DNA of 64,000 bases, taken from contig CAJTYM010000010.1 in NCBI GenBank assembly GCA_910583835.1, positions 1 through 64,000 of the forward strand, given 5' to 3'. Position numbers and translations under genes: made by a program. Position 1 is the first letter of the stretch; every line of letters starts with the position of its first letter. The notes beneath the pieces were generated by a model, which did no database searches, had not been told where the DNA came from, and was given only the letters and a program-made list of their open reading frames with translations. Origin of the DNA: an uncultured Lachnospiraceae bacterium. GTDB lineage: Bacteria > Bacillota > Clostridia > Lachnospirales > Lachnospiraceae. This document shows, one piece after another, positions 50,806 to 60,449 of this stretch.

Positions 50806-51795
50806 CTATTTTGCACTTTCCATTAACAATTCTGTCATCTCATGATAAAGATTCTCCCGGCTCTCCGATTTATAGACAATTGAAATATGAGGGACATCAC
50901 TGCTGTTCTTGCTGTAGAGCACCAGGCAGTAGCCGGCATCATTGGTGGTTCCCGTCTTTCCGCCCATTACCTGAATGCCCTCCGGCGTCTCAACCTCGCC
51001 GTTCAGATACTTATTGGTATTCAGCCAATCCTTGGAAGCGGATTCCCCGGCGGAATTGGTATAGGAAGCGGTATGGCTCTGTGAACTGATGACAGAGACA
51101 AACTTCTCTTCCTGTAAAGCTGCCTGAAAGATTAGGTACATATCGTAAACAGTCGTGTAATGCTCCTCACTGTGCAGGCCATGCGGGTTAATAAAATGGG
51201 AATTTGTCGCTCCCAGCGCCAATGCTTCCTGATTCATCAGCTCTGCAAATTTCTCCGTACTGCCAGATACAAGATCAGCAATCACATTGGCAGCATCATT
51301 GCCGCTGCACAACATCAATCCATATAATAATTCTTCCAAGCTGATTGTATCGCCGACAGCCAGTCCGCAGGTAGAGGAACCTTCTTCCAACTGAAGTTCC
51401 TGCTCTGTCACAGTCGCGCTTTTGGTCAGGTCTCCATGTTTCAGGGCCACATATGCAGTGAGAATCTTGGTAGTGCTTGCCGGGTATACACGCCCATAAA
51501 TATTCTTGCCGAATTTGAGGGTATTCTCCTTGATGTCAAACAATCCCGCTGCCTCAGAGAGAGAAGCTGTGACATTTTGGCTTAGCTTGTCCTCCGTACC
51601 GGCAATGCAGAGGTCCTTGCCGAAAAATGTCTGGCTGCTCTCACTGCTCACCGTAATGTTCAGGCCATAAGCCCTCGGGCTCTCATATACGTCATAAGGA
51701 TTCTCAATCTCTATCGGCTGCCCACAGCCTGTGAACAGGACAACTGCCAGCAGCGCTGCTGCCAACACTCGTTTTCTTCTATCTATACATCTCAC
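50806..51795 (-). CDS. D-alanyl-D-alanine carboxypeptidase lipoprotein (DacA-like)
   Basis: A 329-residue serine-type carboxypeptidase that trims peptidoglycan stem peptides. Active-site motifs are S107-TTK110 (PASTTK), SGN at 164-166 and KTG at 280-282. An N-terminal lipobox (LFTGC, C24) marks it as a lipoprotein. The start is probably a GTG overlapping the end of mgsA by 17 bp. Last gene of the shape/division operon. Confidence 0.92.
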   Translation of the reverse strand: MRCIDRRKRVLAAALLAVVLFTGCGQPIEIENPYDVYESPRAYGLNITVSSESSQTFFGKDLCIAGTEDKLSQNVTASLSEAAGLFDIKENTLKFGKNIYGRVYPASTTKILTAYVALKHGDLTKSATVTEQELQLEEGSSTCGLAVGDTISLEELLYGLMLCSGNDAANVIADLVSGSTEKFAELMNQEALALGATNSHFINPHGLHSEEHYTTVYDMYLIFQAALQEEKFVSVISSQSHTASYTNSAGESASKDWLNTNKYLNGEVETPEGIQVMGGKTGTTNDAGYCLVLYSKNSSDVPHISIVYKSESRENLYHEMTELLMESAK

Positions 51796-52174
51796 GCCAC
51801 TCTAAATCTCCTCTGTCTAATGACTTAATCAACAATTCCGCTGTAGCAAGATTGGTTGCCAACGGAATATTATACATATCGCATAGATGCACCGCATTAT
51901 TAACATCCGGTTCATGGAACTTGGGGGTAATCGGATCTCTCAAAAATATCACCAAGTCAATCTCATTATGCTCAATCTGGGCTGCCAGCTGCTGCGCACC
52001 TCCCAAATGTCCTGCCAAAAATTTGTGGACAGACAAATTCGTAACTTCCTCAATCAGCCTTCCGGTGGTTCCTGTTGCACATAACTCGTGCTTACACAGT
52101 ATCCCCCGGTAGGCAATACAAAAATTCTGCATCAGTTTCTTTTTGGAATCGTGCGCAATCAATCCAATGTTCAC
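51779..52174 (-). CDS. mgsA: Methylglyoxal synthase
   Basis: A 131-residue MgsA that converts dihydroxyacetone phosphate to methylglyoxal. The signature regions LIAHDSKKKLM, CATGTTG, GHLGGAQQLAAQI and LRDPITPKFHEPDV (with the catalytic Asp) are present. It lies between rodA and dacA, as in many Clostridia. Confidence 0.95.
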   Translation of the reverse strand: MNIGLIAHDSKKKLMQNFCIAYRGILCKHELCATGTTGRLIEEVTNLSVHKFLAGHLGGAQQLAAQIEHNEIDLVIFLRDPITPKFHEPDVNNAVHLCDMYNIPLATNLATAELLIKSLDRGDLEWREMYR

Positions 52175-52175
52175 G

Positions 52176-53300
52176 TTAAAAATCCCCCTTTCGGTATTTT
52201 AAAGGCTGAAGGCCTACATTTAACACAAGTCCTATCCCAATAAAAAGGCTGACCAGCGAAGTGAGGCCATAACTTACAAAAGGCAACGGCAGTCCGGTAT
52301 TGGGCATCATCCCAGTTACCACACAGATATTGACAAATGTCTGGAAGCCAATCCACACGGCAACACCGCCGCAAATCAATTGCCCAGGTAAATCCTTCGC
52401 TTTCCTGCCAATTAAAATGCACTCAATTACTATGAGAAAAAGAAGGACTAAAATAGCAGCGCCTCCCACAAAACCCAACTCTTCTCCTACAACGGCAAAT
52501 ATAAAGTCTGTCTGCGGCTCCGGAATAAAATTACCATTCTTAACTGAAAATACGGTATCGTTATTCAGTCCTTTCCCCCATAATAAACCAGAACCAATTG
52601 CCATAATGGAATTCTGCTGCTGGTATGCATCGGTTGCGTATTTCTCAGGCTGCAGCCATGCCATGATACGCTTCCACTGGTATTGGTCCAAAATCGTCTG
52701 TCCAGGCTGGAGAATCAGGTAGACAAAAAGTGAACCCGCCGGAACCAATACAGCAAGAACCCCTGCTATTATTTTATAGCTTAACCCGCTTAAAAACAAG
52801 AGGGCAATAAAAATAATCGCCACTACAATACTTGTGGATAAGTCGGGCTGATGCTCAATCATAAACCAGGGAATAAAAATCAGAACCCCCGTTATGATAA
52901 GAAAATAAAACTTATTTACTTTCTCATAATATTTCCCAAAGTACCAGGCAAAAAACAATATGAGAAGCACCTTTGACAGCTCGGATGGCTGGAACCGAAA
53001 TCCCCCGATTTCAATCCAGCGCGCTGCACCTCCTGCTTTATCCCCGAACACATGAAAGGTAATCAGGGAAAGCAGCCCTATGTTGAATGCATAAATCAGC
53101 CAGTTGAATTTTAGGATAAAGGAATAATCTATAACCGAAACAACTGCCATGGCAAATAACCCCAGGCACAGACCCATTATCTGCTTATTCTGCACAGATT
53201 TCTGCGCACTCCCAACTACATTGATTCCTATCAGGGTCAATGCTGTCACATAAATAACCAAACGAAAATTGTAGTCCCTAATCTGATATTGCTTCAACAT
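52176..53300 (-). CDS. rodA: Rod shape-determining protein RodA (SEDS family)
   Basis: A 374-residue SEDS protein with about ten membrane helices, the peptidoglycan glycosyltransferase partner of PBP2 in elongation. Typical motifs are GGFRFQPSELSKV, EHQPDLSTS and the catalytic Asp region, plus FAVVGEELGFVGG near the C-terminus and LPFVSYG at the end. It lies downstream of minCDE and in the same operon as the PBP2 gene. Confidence 0.95.
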   Translation of the reverse strand: MLKQYQIRDYNFRLVIYVTALTLIGINVVGSAQKSVQNKQIMGLCLGLFAMAVVSVIDYSFILKFNWLIYAFNIGLLSLITFHVFGDKAGGAARWIEIGGFRFQPSELSKVLLILFFAWYFGKYYEKVNKFYFLIITGVLIFIPWFMIEHQPDLSTSIVVAIIFIALLFLSGLSYKIIAGVLAVLVPAGSLFVYLILQPGQTILDQYQWKRIMAWLQPEKYATDAYQQQNSIMAIGSGLLWGKGLNNDTVFSVKNGNFIPEPQTDFIFAVVGEELGFVGGAAILVLLFLIVIECILIGRKAKDLPGQLICGGVAVWIGFQTFVNICVVTGMMPNTGLPLPFVSYGLTSLVSLFIGIGLVLNVGLQPLKYRKGDF

Positions 53301-53326
53301 AATAAAACTTCCTTACTTTTGCCATA

Positions 53327-53608
53327 CTATTCAGAAATACCCGTGTGCCTCATATCTTTGATGGGAATATTTGCAAACAATGCCGGGACATTCCCATTAT
53401 TCCCCTCAGATTCAGTCTGTGTAATCTGGATGTCCAAACCTTCCGCATCAATCTCCATATATTTGGAAATCACTTGGATAATGTCATTCTTAATCTTTTC
53501 CATTATCTCTGGGGAACAGTTTGCTCGATCGGAAACCAATAACAGCTTTAGCCGGTCTTTGGCAATATCGCCGGAATTCTTCTTTTTAAACAGATCCATC
53601 AATCCCAT
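53327..53608 (-). CDS. minE: Cell division topological specificity factor MinE
   Basis: A 93-residue MinE. The N-terminal membrane-binding and anti-MinCD segment (GLMDLFKKKNSGDIAKDRLKLLL) and the C-terminal dimer domain (SKYMEIDAEGLDIQI) are clear. It drives MinD off the membrane. The organism therefore uses MinE oscillation rather than DivIVA/MinJ alone. Confidence 0.95.
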   Translation of the reverse strand: MGLMDLFKKKNSGDIAKDRLKLLLVSDRANCSPEIMEKIKNDIIQVISKYMEIDAEGLDIQITQTESEGNNGNVPALFANIPIKDMRHTGISE

Positions 53609-53620
53609 GTTGGTTTCCTC

Positions 53621-54412
53621 CTAATTTTTCTTAAACATCCCTTTTAGCTTGTTCCACATACCTTCCTTTTCCTCCAAATCAAGATATGGCACTTCCTCTC
53701 CCAATACTCTGTGGCAGATATTTGCATAAGCGATTCCTGCTTTACAGTCAGTACCAACCAGCGGCTCTCCCTGATTGGTGGAAATTACAATCTGTTCATC
53801 ATCCGGCACCGCGCCGATAAGATTGATTGCCAGAATATCTGTGACATCCCCGATATTCATCATATCGCCGCGTTTTACCATATCCATGCGCAGGCGGTTG
53901 ACGATTAAATCCACGCGGGTAATCTCATTCGCCGTCAGAAGCCCGATAATGCGGTCCGCATCACGGATGGCAGATACCTCCGGCGTGGTGACAACCAGTG
54001 CACGGTCCGCCCCTGCTATGGCATTTTTAAATCCCTGTTCAATACCTGCCGGGCAGTCCAGCAATATGTAATCAAATTCATCCCTCAGCTCATCAATTAC
54101 CTTTACCATCTGTTCCGGGGAGACAGCCGATTTATCCTTCGTCTGTGCAGAGGGCAGTAAAGACAGATTGGGATAACGCTTGTCCTTAATCAATGCCTGC
54201 TTCATACGGCAATTTCCCTCTACCACATCGACCAGATTGTACACAATCCGATTCTCCAGCCCCATGACCACATCCAGATTGCGGAGCCCGATATCTGTAT
54301 CAATCAATACAACCTTCTTATCCAACTGTGCAAGACCTGTTCCTACATTTGCAGTGGTGGTGGTCTTACCAACACCGCCTTTTCCTGACGTTACAACAAT
54401 TACTTCGCTCAT
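53621..54412 (-). CDS. minD: Septum site-determining ATPase MinD
   Basis: A 263-residue MinD of the deviant Walker A class (GKGGVGKTTT at about 10-19). The C-terminus carries the amphipathic membrane-targeting helix (WNKLKGMFKK). It recruits MinC to the membrane away from midcell. Lies between minC and minE. Confidence 0.97.
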   Translation of the reverse strand: MSEVIVVTSGKGGVGKTTTTANVGTGLAQLDKKVVLIDTDIGLRNLDVVMGLENRIVYNLVDVVEGNCRMKQALIKDKRYPNLSLLPSAQTKDKSAVSPEQMVKVIDELRDEFDYILLDCPAGIEQGFKNAIAGADRALVVTTPEVSAIRDADRIIGLLTANEITRVDLIVNRLRMDMVKRGDMMNIGDVTDILAINLIGAVPDDEQIVISTNQGEPLVGTDCKAGIAYANICHRVLGEEVPYLDLEEKEGMWNKLKGMFKKN

Positions 54413-54433
54413 CTTACCATATCCTCCTGATAT

Positions 54434-55129
54434 TTATATATTATTCAAAAGCCCCTTTGTAATTGGTTCAATATAAATATTTCCATCTTTAACAAGCGCT
54501 ACCTGCGGATCTGCCTCGGTCTCGGCCATATGTCTCTTCCTGCGTTTTTTGCCCTCCTGGACCTTATCTGCACTGCGGGCAATCACATCGCCAATCTTTA
54601 TCTGTATAGGGTCCATAATAAGCGCTGCCACAAATGCCTGTTCATTGCCATTTGCCCCCGCATAGGCGTTGCCCTTCAAAGCTCCCAGGACAACAATGTT
54701 GCCCTTTGAGATTACTTTGGCGCCAGGGTTGATATCGCCCAATATAATGATGCTGCTCTCACAGTCAAGGACCTGCCCGGACCGGAGCGTTCCCTTATAA
54801 AATTCTCCGGTCTTCCCTGACTGCTCTTCCTCAAAACGTTCTATTTTCTGGCGTGTCAGTTCTTCCTTAAGCGCATCGTTATCCAAGATACAGATAATAT
54901 TTACAGACGTATTATCTGTAATAGTTTCAATAATCTCAAATTCCTCCTCCTGGGTGAGCTTCCTGCCCTCGAAAGAAATCGCCATTTTTGCATTCTTAAA
55001 AAATCCTTCTGATTCTTTAAATTTATCTAATATGCATTTCCGTAACTCCTCAAAGTCCATGTGTTCATCTAAAATCAAGTTAATTCCATACTTATTGCTT
55101 TTTAAAATCACTGGCTTTGGCACTTTCAT
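54434..55129 (-). CDS. minC: Septum site-determining protein MinC
   Basis: A 231-residue MinC. The N-terminal FtsZ-inhibitory domain (about 1-100) is followed by the beta-helical C-terminal domain with ILGDINPGAKVISKGNIVVLGALKGNAYAG, the MinD-binding part. An RKRH basic stretch and short acidic tail end the protein. Confidence 0.95.
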   Translation of the reverse strand: MKVPKPVILKSNKYGINLILDEHMDFEELRKCILDKFKESEGFFKNAKMAISFEGRKLTQEEEFEIIETITDNTSVNIICILDNDALKEELTRQKIERFEEEQSGKTGEFYKGTLRSGQVLDCESSIIILGDINPGAKVISKGNIVVLGALKGNAYAGANGNEQAFVAALIMDPIQIKIGDVIARSADKVQEGKKRRKRHMAETEADPQVALVKDGNIYIEPITKGLLNNI

Positions 55130-55140
55130 CCCTCCAAACT

Positions 55141-58029
55141 CTAATCTGTAAATCCATTGGCGCTGCTCTCAATTTCTTCTGCCTGTCCGTCCAACAGCGT
55201 CTTCGTATCTGCAAGATTGAAATAATATTTTAATATATTGCTGGACACTTCCACTGCATTGGCAGAAGTGTACCCATAAGCAATACGGGTCGTAATGGCA
55301 ATCTCCGGATTCTCATAAGGCGCATACCCAATAAAGAGCGCATGGTTCGCCCGGCTCTCCATCTGCTGTGCCGTACCCGTTTTGCCGGCAACTGCAACTG
55401 GAAAATCCTTGAAGGACTTATTATTTTCCACCACCATCCGCATACCGCTTTGGATAGCGTTCCAGGAAACTGGAGATACCTCCGTAATCTTACGGATAAT
55501 CTCAGGCTGGAACTCCTTGACTGTACTGCCATCCGCGGTAGTCTCCTTGTCCAGAAGCGTCAGCCGGTAAACATTTCCGCTGCTGGCTACCGCCGTGAGG
55601 TAGCGGGCAAGCTGTGTGGTCGTATAATTATGGTTACCCTGCCCAATGGCAGAGGTAATTGGATACTCGTCCGATATCTGCGGGTCATTTTCCGGAATCT
55701 CAATGCCCGTCTTTTCATCCAGCCCGAACAATGCCGCATATTTTTTTAATGCCGCAATACCTTTATTTTCATTGTAGACCCCAGCCTCTGAACTTAACCG
55801 ATATCCCATCTCATAAAAGAAATAATTACAGGAATCCCGGATTGCTTCTGAAATATTGTCCTTGCCATGTGTGCTTCCCGGATAAATCCAGCATTTGGGA
55901 GAGGGCGTGATATTAGTGTACTCACCCTCATCCTTAATCTGCTCCCCCACACTGACAATGCCCTCCGTCAGAGCCGCTGCCGCGGTAATCGGCTTGAAAG
56001 TCGAACCTGGCGCTGTCCTCTGCTGTGTCGCATTATTGTACTGAGGTACGGACAAATCCTTCTGCAGGCTCTCAAAATATTGGGAATCTACGGTATTGGC
56101 AAGCCGGTTGGTGTCATAGCCTGGGTATGTCACACAGGCAAGCATCTCGCCAGTCTGCACATTTACCATCACACAGCTGGCCGTACAGGGATCCAGCGCA
56201 AGCTGCGCTGGGGTTATTTCAATGTTCTTAATTTTATCCCTGAGAAAATCAAATGAACTGAGGCTGCCGTTTGCCAGCGATGCCTGCTCCCCATTCTTAT
56301 CTTTGAGAATCCCCTGTTCAAAGAGAATCTGGCAGATTTGGCTTCCTGAAATCAGGTTGTCCCGTATCATGTATTGGTATATTTTTTTGGAAAATTCTGT
56401 GTCTGTCCGCAATTCCTCCAAAACGTAAGCAATCAGTGCATCATAAATCTCTGTAGAATCGGAATATTTTGATTCCGTATCAAAGCCGGTGATATCAATC
56501 CAATCCATGGCAATAGCACGGTGCAGGTATTCTGCAAGGCTTGCCGTATCGTTTTTCCAGGACAGGTACACCTCATCATCAATGTCCACCTTATCCGACA
56601 GGAAAATCTTCTTCTCCCCCAGCATGGACAGGATATAGCTCATATAGACCTGGTATTCCTTATCCAAATCGCCGTATGCTGCAGGTGACGGAGAAGTTAA
56701 CTGCTGCCGCAGGCTTTCTATGACATTGCCCTGTTTATTATTGAAAACAGCATACACCTGCTGCTCTACAGGCTGCGCATCCTCTTTTTCAAAATGCCCA
56801 ATGTCAACAACGTTATTGTTGAGCAAAGCGAAATATACATCGTCAATCGGAATCTTTATATCAGACGCCGTACCGGTGCTGGTATCATATTCCTTAATAT
56901 TTTCAATCTGGGCATAGACAATACCGGCAAGTTCCTGTTCCAACATACGGTAGACGGCCTCCTGCAGTTCTGCGTCTATGGACAGGTAGATGTCATTGCC
57001 CGAAGTTGCATCTACCTGCTCAATCATCTTCGTAATCCGCCCCATGTTGTCTGTATAGAACAATTCCTTTCCTTTGCTGCCTTGCAGCTGCATATCCATG
57101 ACCTGCTCTATGCCGGATTTTCCGACTACATCATTAAGTGTATACTCTTCACTGCTTGCTGAGAGTGTATCGTATTCCTCCTGTGAAATCTTGCCTGTAT
57201 AACCGATAATATGGGAAAAATACTCGCCGTCCACATATTTACGGATGCTGTCTTCGGTAATATCAACACCCTGAAGGATATCAGAATTCTCCTTGATAAC
57301 GGCAACCGTCTCCTCACTGATGTTCTGGGCAATCGTTGTCAGCACATATTTCTGGTAATTATTCTGGGAAATCGCATAGCGCAGCAGCATAATCTTATAG
57401 GCCTCTTCCTCGGTATATAAGACATCTTCTTTGGAGAGTTCGCTTTCCTTTGCCTTTCCCTCGACATAGATAGAAAACTTGTTCTGGAGATATTCAATGA
57501 CCTGTTCAGGCTTTGCCTCGCCCTCATCATACCCAAGTTTCTTATTAAATTTGAGGTCATCAATCTTCGTATGCCCATAGACATCCGCCAGAAAACGTTG
57601 CAAAGCCCGGTCTGTCAGCGTAAATTCATATCTGCCGTTCTCGCCTTTTTGTATATCAAAATTATTGCTGATGGAATCTCCTTTCTCCTCAATCATATGG
57701 ATGACCGTATTCAGTTCTTCATTCAGCAGGCGGTTCTTCTCCTTCGTGCTGTTATACACGCCGTTATCCTCAATAACCACAGAATACGACAGTTCGTTGT
57801 AGGCAAGCAGCTTGCCGTTCCTGTCAAAAATATTGCCCCTGGTGCCGGAAGTGACGCGTTCCTTCTTAATCAGCAGCATATAATTATCCAGATACTCCTG
57901 CCCTTTGATAATCTGCAGCACAAAAATCCGCTGCAGCAATACACCGAACAGGAAGACCATCACTACACTGAGCGCAAATAACCTGGAGGTCAGTATTTTT
58001 TTACCATAATCTTTTATCAAATCAAACAA
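55141..58029 (-). CDS. mrdA: Penicillin-binding protein 2 (elongation transpeptidase)
   Basis: A 962-residue class B PBP, the transpeptidase of the elongasome with RodA. One membrane segment (about 15-37) is followed by a dimerisation domain (TSGTRGNIFDRNG near 60-72) and the transpeptidase with SxxK in APGSTFKPI (near 675), SCN (near 731) and KTGTAQ (near 880). It is far longer than the usual 600-700 residues; the extra length lies in the pedestal region (about 130-640). mreD-mrdA-minC order is typical of Clostridia. Confidence 0.95.
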   Translation of the reverse strand: MFDLIKDYGKKILTSRLFALSVVMVFLFGVLLQRIFVLQIIKGQEYLDNYMLLIKKERVTSGTRGNIFDRNGKLLAYNELSYSVVIEDNGVYNSTKEKNRLLNEELNTVIHMIEEKGDSISNNFDIQKGENGRYEFTLTDRALQRFLADVYGHTKIDDLKFNKKLGYDEGEAKPEQVIEYLQNKFSIYVEGKAKESELSKEDVLYTEEEAYKIMLLRYAISQNNYQKYVLTTIAQNISEETVAVIKENSDILQGVDITEDSIRKYVDGEYFSHIIGYTGKISQEEYDTLSASSEEYTLNDVVGKSGIEQVMDMQLQGSKGKELFYTDNMGRITKMIEQVDATSGNDIYLSIDAELQEAVYRMLEQELAGIVYAQIENIKEYDTSTGTASDIKIPIDDVYFALLNNNVVDIGHFEKEDAQPVEQQVYAVFNNKQGNVIESLRQQLTSPSPAAYGDLDKEYQVYMSYILSMLGEKKIFLSDKVDIDDEVYLSWKNDTASLAEYLHRAIAMDWIDITGFDTESKYSDSTEIYDALIAYVLEELRTDTEFSKKIYQYMIRDNLISGSQICQILFEQGILKDKNGEQASLANGSLSSFDFLRDKIKNIEITPAQLALDPCTASCVMVNVQTGEMLACVTYPGYDTNRLANTVDSQYFESLQKDLSVPQYNNATQQRTAPGSTFKPITAAAALTEGIVSVGEQIKDEGEYTNITPSPKCWIYPGSTHGKDNISEAIRDSCNYFFYEMGYRLSSEAGVYNENKGIAALKKYAALFGLDEKTGIEIPENDPQISDEYPITSAIGQGNHNYTTTQLARYLTAVASSGNVYRLTLLDKETTADGSTVKEFQPEIIRKITEVSPVSWNAIQSGMRMVVENNKSFKDFPVAVAGKTGTAQQMESRANHALFIGYAPYENPEIAITTRIAYGYTSANAVEVSSNILKYYFNLADTKTLLDGQAEEIESSANGFTD

Positions 58030-58540
58030 ATTTGCTTGCTCTCCTTTTTTCCGTCTCTTCCAATTTGTTGTTTATTTTCAGAATTATAAAATATAAGACA
58101 ATTGTCACAAGAATCGTGTATACCAGTTCCGGCAGCATAATATTCAGAAAATAATAGCCAATCCGTAATCGTCCTCTCAGGAAAAACAAAAACAGATAGA
58201 CCAATATATTGTACGAAAGGTCGCTCGCCGCAATCAGAATCAATGGGAGTTTGATATCGTCCGGGAAAAAACGCTTACGGAAAAATCCATTAACATAGCC
58301 GATATAAGCATAAATCAGTGCATAAAAACCAATCACGCTTCCAAAGAATATATCCAGAATCAGCCCACTGAAAAAACCAATCCACATGCCCTCTTTCCTT
58401 CCCCGCATAAATCCAAAAGAAGAGGTCACTACAATCAATAAATTGGGGGAAATGGAGGCAAAGGACAAGCTTTGGAACAAGGTGCTCTGTAATAAGAAAC
58501 ACACCGTTATAATTAAAAATACTGCCAATTTACGTCTCAT
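58022..58540 (-). CDS. mreD: Rod shape-determining protein MreD
   Basis: A 172-residue integral membrane protein with about five helices: LIVVTSSFGFMRGRKEGMWIGFFSGLILDIFFG is the most conserved part. It belongs to the MreBCD elongation complex. It overlaps the start of the PBP2 gene by 8 bp. Confidence 0.93.
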   Translation of the reverse strand: MRRKLAVFLIITVCFLLQSTLFQSLSFASISPNLLIVVTSSFGFMRGRKEGMWIGFFSGLILDIFFGSVIGFYALIYAYIGYVNGFFRKRFFPDDIKLPLILIAASDLSYNILVYLFLFFLRGRLRIGYYFLNIMLPELVYTILVTIVLYFIILKINNKLEETEKRRASKFV

Positions 58541-58553
58541 CAGAACTGCTCCT

Positions 58554-59411
58554 TTAATGCGCCGGGGTCTCTTTCTTATCCAGTATTACCAACACTTCCT
58601 GCAGATGCTGGAAGTCCACTGCCGGGGTTACTGTCCCGGAATAAGTCAGGTTATTGGCATTGCGCTCAATCGTACTGACATAACCTATGAGGATTCCCTC
58701 TAAATATTTATCGCTGATATGGGAAGTTACAATCTGCTCTCCTGTCTTGACTGCATCGTCTTCACATTTCAAATCGCTAAAGCCGATGACCTGCTCATCG
58801 TTCATAGATACCAGGTTTCCATTGACAATACAGCGGTCAGCCGTGGATAAAGCCATGCCGCTGACATTGCTGGCATCATCTATGATGGAACGGACCTTCG
58901 CGTAATTAGGTCCGGTATCAATTACAATGCCGACAAGGCCGCTTCCGGCAATCACATTCATATCTTTTTCGATGCCGTCCTTTTCGCCCTTGTCGATTAG
59001 GAAGGTCGAAAACCAGTTGCCGCCGTCATTGCCAATGACACGCGCTGCCACCTTCTCATAACTGGGGTACTTCTGGTCGAGTTCCATCAGTTCCCTCAGG
59101 TTATCCAATTCATACTGTTCCAGTTTGATGGTATTCAGTTCCTGGGTCAGCTTATCTACCTTTGCCTGCAGTTCTTTATTTTGCTGCTGCACATTGCGCA
59201 GGGATGCCAAATCATCCGCCCGGCTGACAATCCAGGTCCCTACCTTATTGATTCCATTCTGCATGGGGACAAAGACGTATCCGGCAACAGTATTCAGCGG
59301 TCCGCCCGATAAATTCATCGTAAAGCTGACGAACATCACCAGTACGCAGAGCACAGTCACTGTCAAAAGAGTATATTTGGTTGGAATAGAGCGTTTTGTT
59401 CTTCGTTTCAT
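58554..59411 (-). CDS. mreC: Cell shape-determining protein MreC
   Basis: A 285-residue MreC with an N-terminal membrane anchor (about 12-34), a coiled coil (about 60-110: LRNVQQQNKELQAKVDKLTQEL) and a beta-rich C-terminal domain. It links MreB to PBP2. The ATG at 59411 is 12 nt from GAGG; the TTG at 59423 is too close to it. Confidence 0.93.
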   Translation of the reverse strand: MKRRTKRSIPTKYTLLTVTVLCVLVMFVSFTMNLSGGPLNTVAGYVFVPMQNGINKVGTWIVSRADDLASLRNVQQQNKELQAKVDKLTQELNTIKLEQYELDNLRELMELDQKYPSYEKVAARVIGNDGGNWFSTFLIDKGEKDGIEKDMNVIAGSGLVGIVIDTGPNYAKVRSIIDDASNVSGMALSTADRCIVNGNLVSMNDEQVIGFSDLKCEDDAVKTGEQIVTSHISDKYLEGILIGYVSTIERNANNLTYSGTVTPAVDFQHLQEVLVILDKKETPAH

Positions 59412-59426
59412 AAATGCTTGCAACCT

Positions 59427-60446
59427 CTATTTATAGATTCTTGTTTTCATGCTGAAAGCAAGTTTCCGGTATTTTTCGTCCGATACAATCTTGTCCAGAC
59501 CGCGTACAGCGCTCTCTTCCGGGAACTCACAGGTATTTACCTTCATGTTGGTAATCTGGGTGAACAATTCGTCCAAACGCTGTATTTTAGAAGAGCCGCC
59601 GGTAATATAGATACCGGAATGGATAATATCCCTCGCCAGTTCTGGCGGCGTCTTCTCCAAAATCATTTTGATGGAATTGCAGATAGTATTCAGGGGGTCT
59701 TTGATTGCTTCATACACAATAGAGGAATTAATCTGCATCTCTATCGGCAGTCCGCTGACAACATCCCTTCCCACAATTGTCTCCACAGTCTCCTCTTGCT
59801 GCGCAATGGCACAGCCTAAGGTCTCTTTCAGATACATGGCCGTCTTCTGCCCTATGACCAGGCTGAAATTCCGTTTGAGGTGGTTGATGATGGATTCATC
59901 GATACGCTTACCGCCAAAATGGAGTAAATCACTGAGCACCAACCCACCCAGGGAGATAACGGAAATCTCCGTGGTGTCTGCACCGATATTCACAATCATG
60001 AAACCCGTTGGAGAGTTCACATCCAGATCCAGGCCTACCGCATCGGCAATCGGCTTCTCACACAGCAGCACGCTTCTCGGCTTGAAACGGCTCTTATAAA
60101 ACAAATCGAAGAACGCCTTTTTCTCCACTTCTGTGATATCCGTAGGCACGGCAACGATAAACTCCGCACCTTTGATATGGCTCTTGGCATATTTCTCCAG
60201 CAGCTCACCAATCATTATCTGCATATTGTTGTAATCTGCAATTACGCCGTTGACCACGGGAAAAGATACCTTGATGCTGTCCGGTGCCTTTTCGTACATA
60301 GCATATGCGTCATCGCCAAAAGCATAGAGCTGATTCTTGTTGACAATGGCAATGGTATTTTTCTCATTGATTACCTTCCCGGTCCCCTTACAGAAAATTT
60401 TCAGATTGCAGGTTCCCAAATCAATTCCGTATACATTTGCTGACAT
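59427..60446 (-). CDS. mreB: Divergent MreB-type actin homolog
   Basis: A 339-residue bacterial actin that directs elongation. Phosphate loop 1 is GIDLGTCNLKIF; loop 2 reads NIGADTTEISVISLGG where most MreBs have IGGGTTE, and the adenine-site stretch is ITGGSSKIQRLDELF. These differences make it more diverged than typical MreB; it may still be the shape protein since it is followed by mreC-mreD. A second MreB elsewhere in the genome would fit. The ATG follows GAAAGGAACTTAAGTT. Confidence 0.9.
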   Translation of the reverse strand: MSANVYGIDLGTCNLKIFCKGTGKVINEKNTIAIVNKNQLYAFGDDAYAMYEKAPDSIKVSFPVVNGVIADYNNMQIMIGELLEKYAKSHIKGAEFIVAVPTDITEVEKKAFFDLFYKSRFKPRSVLLCEKPIADAVGLDLDVNSPTGFMIVNIGADTTEISVISLGGLVLSDLLHFGGKRIDESIINHLKRNFSLVIGQKTAMYLKETLGCAIAQQEETVETIVGRDVVSGLPIEMQINSSIVYEAIKDPLNTICNSIKMILEKTPPELARDIIHSGIYITGGSSKIQRLDELFTQITNMKVNTCEFPEESAVRGLDKIVSDEKYRKLAFSMKTRIYK

Positions 60447-60449
60447 AAC

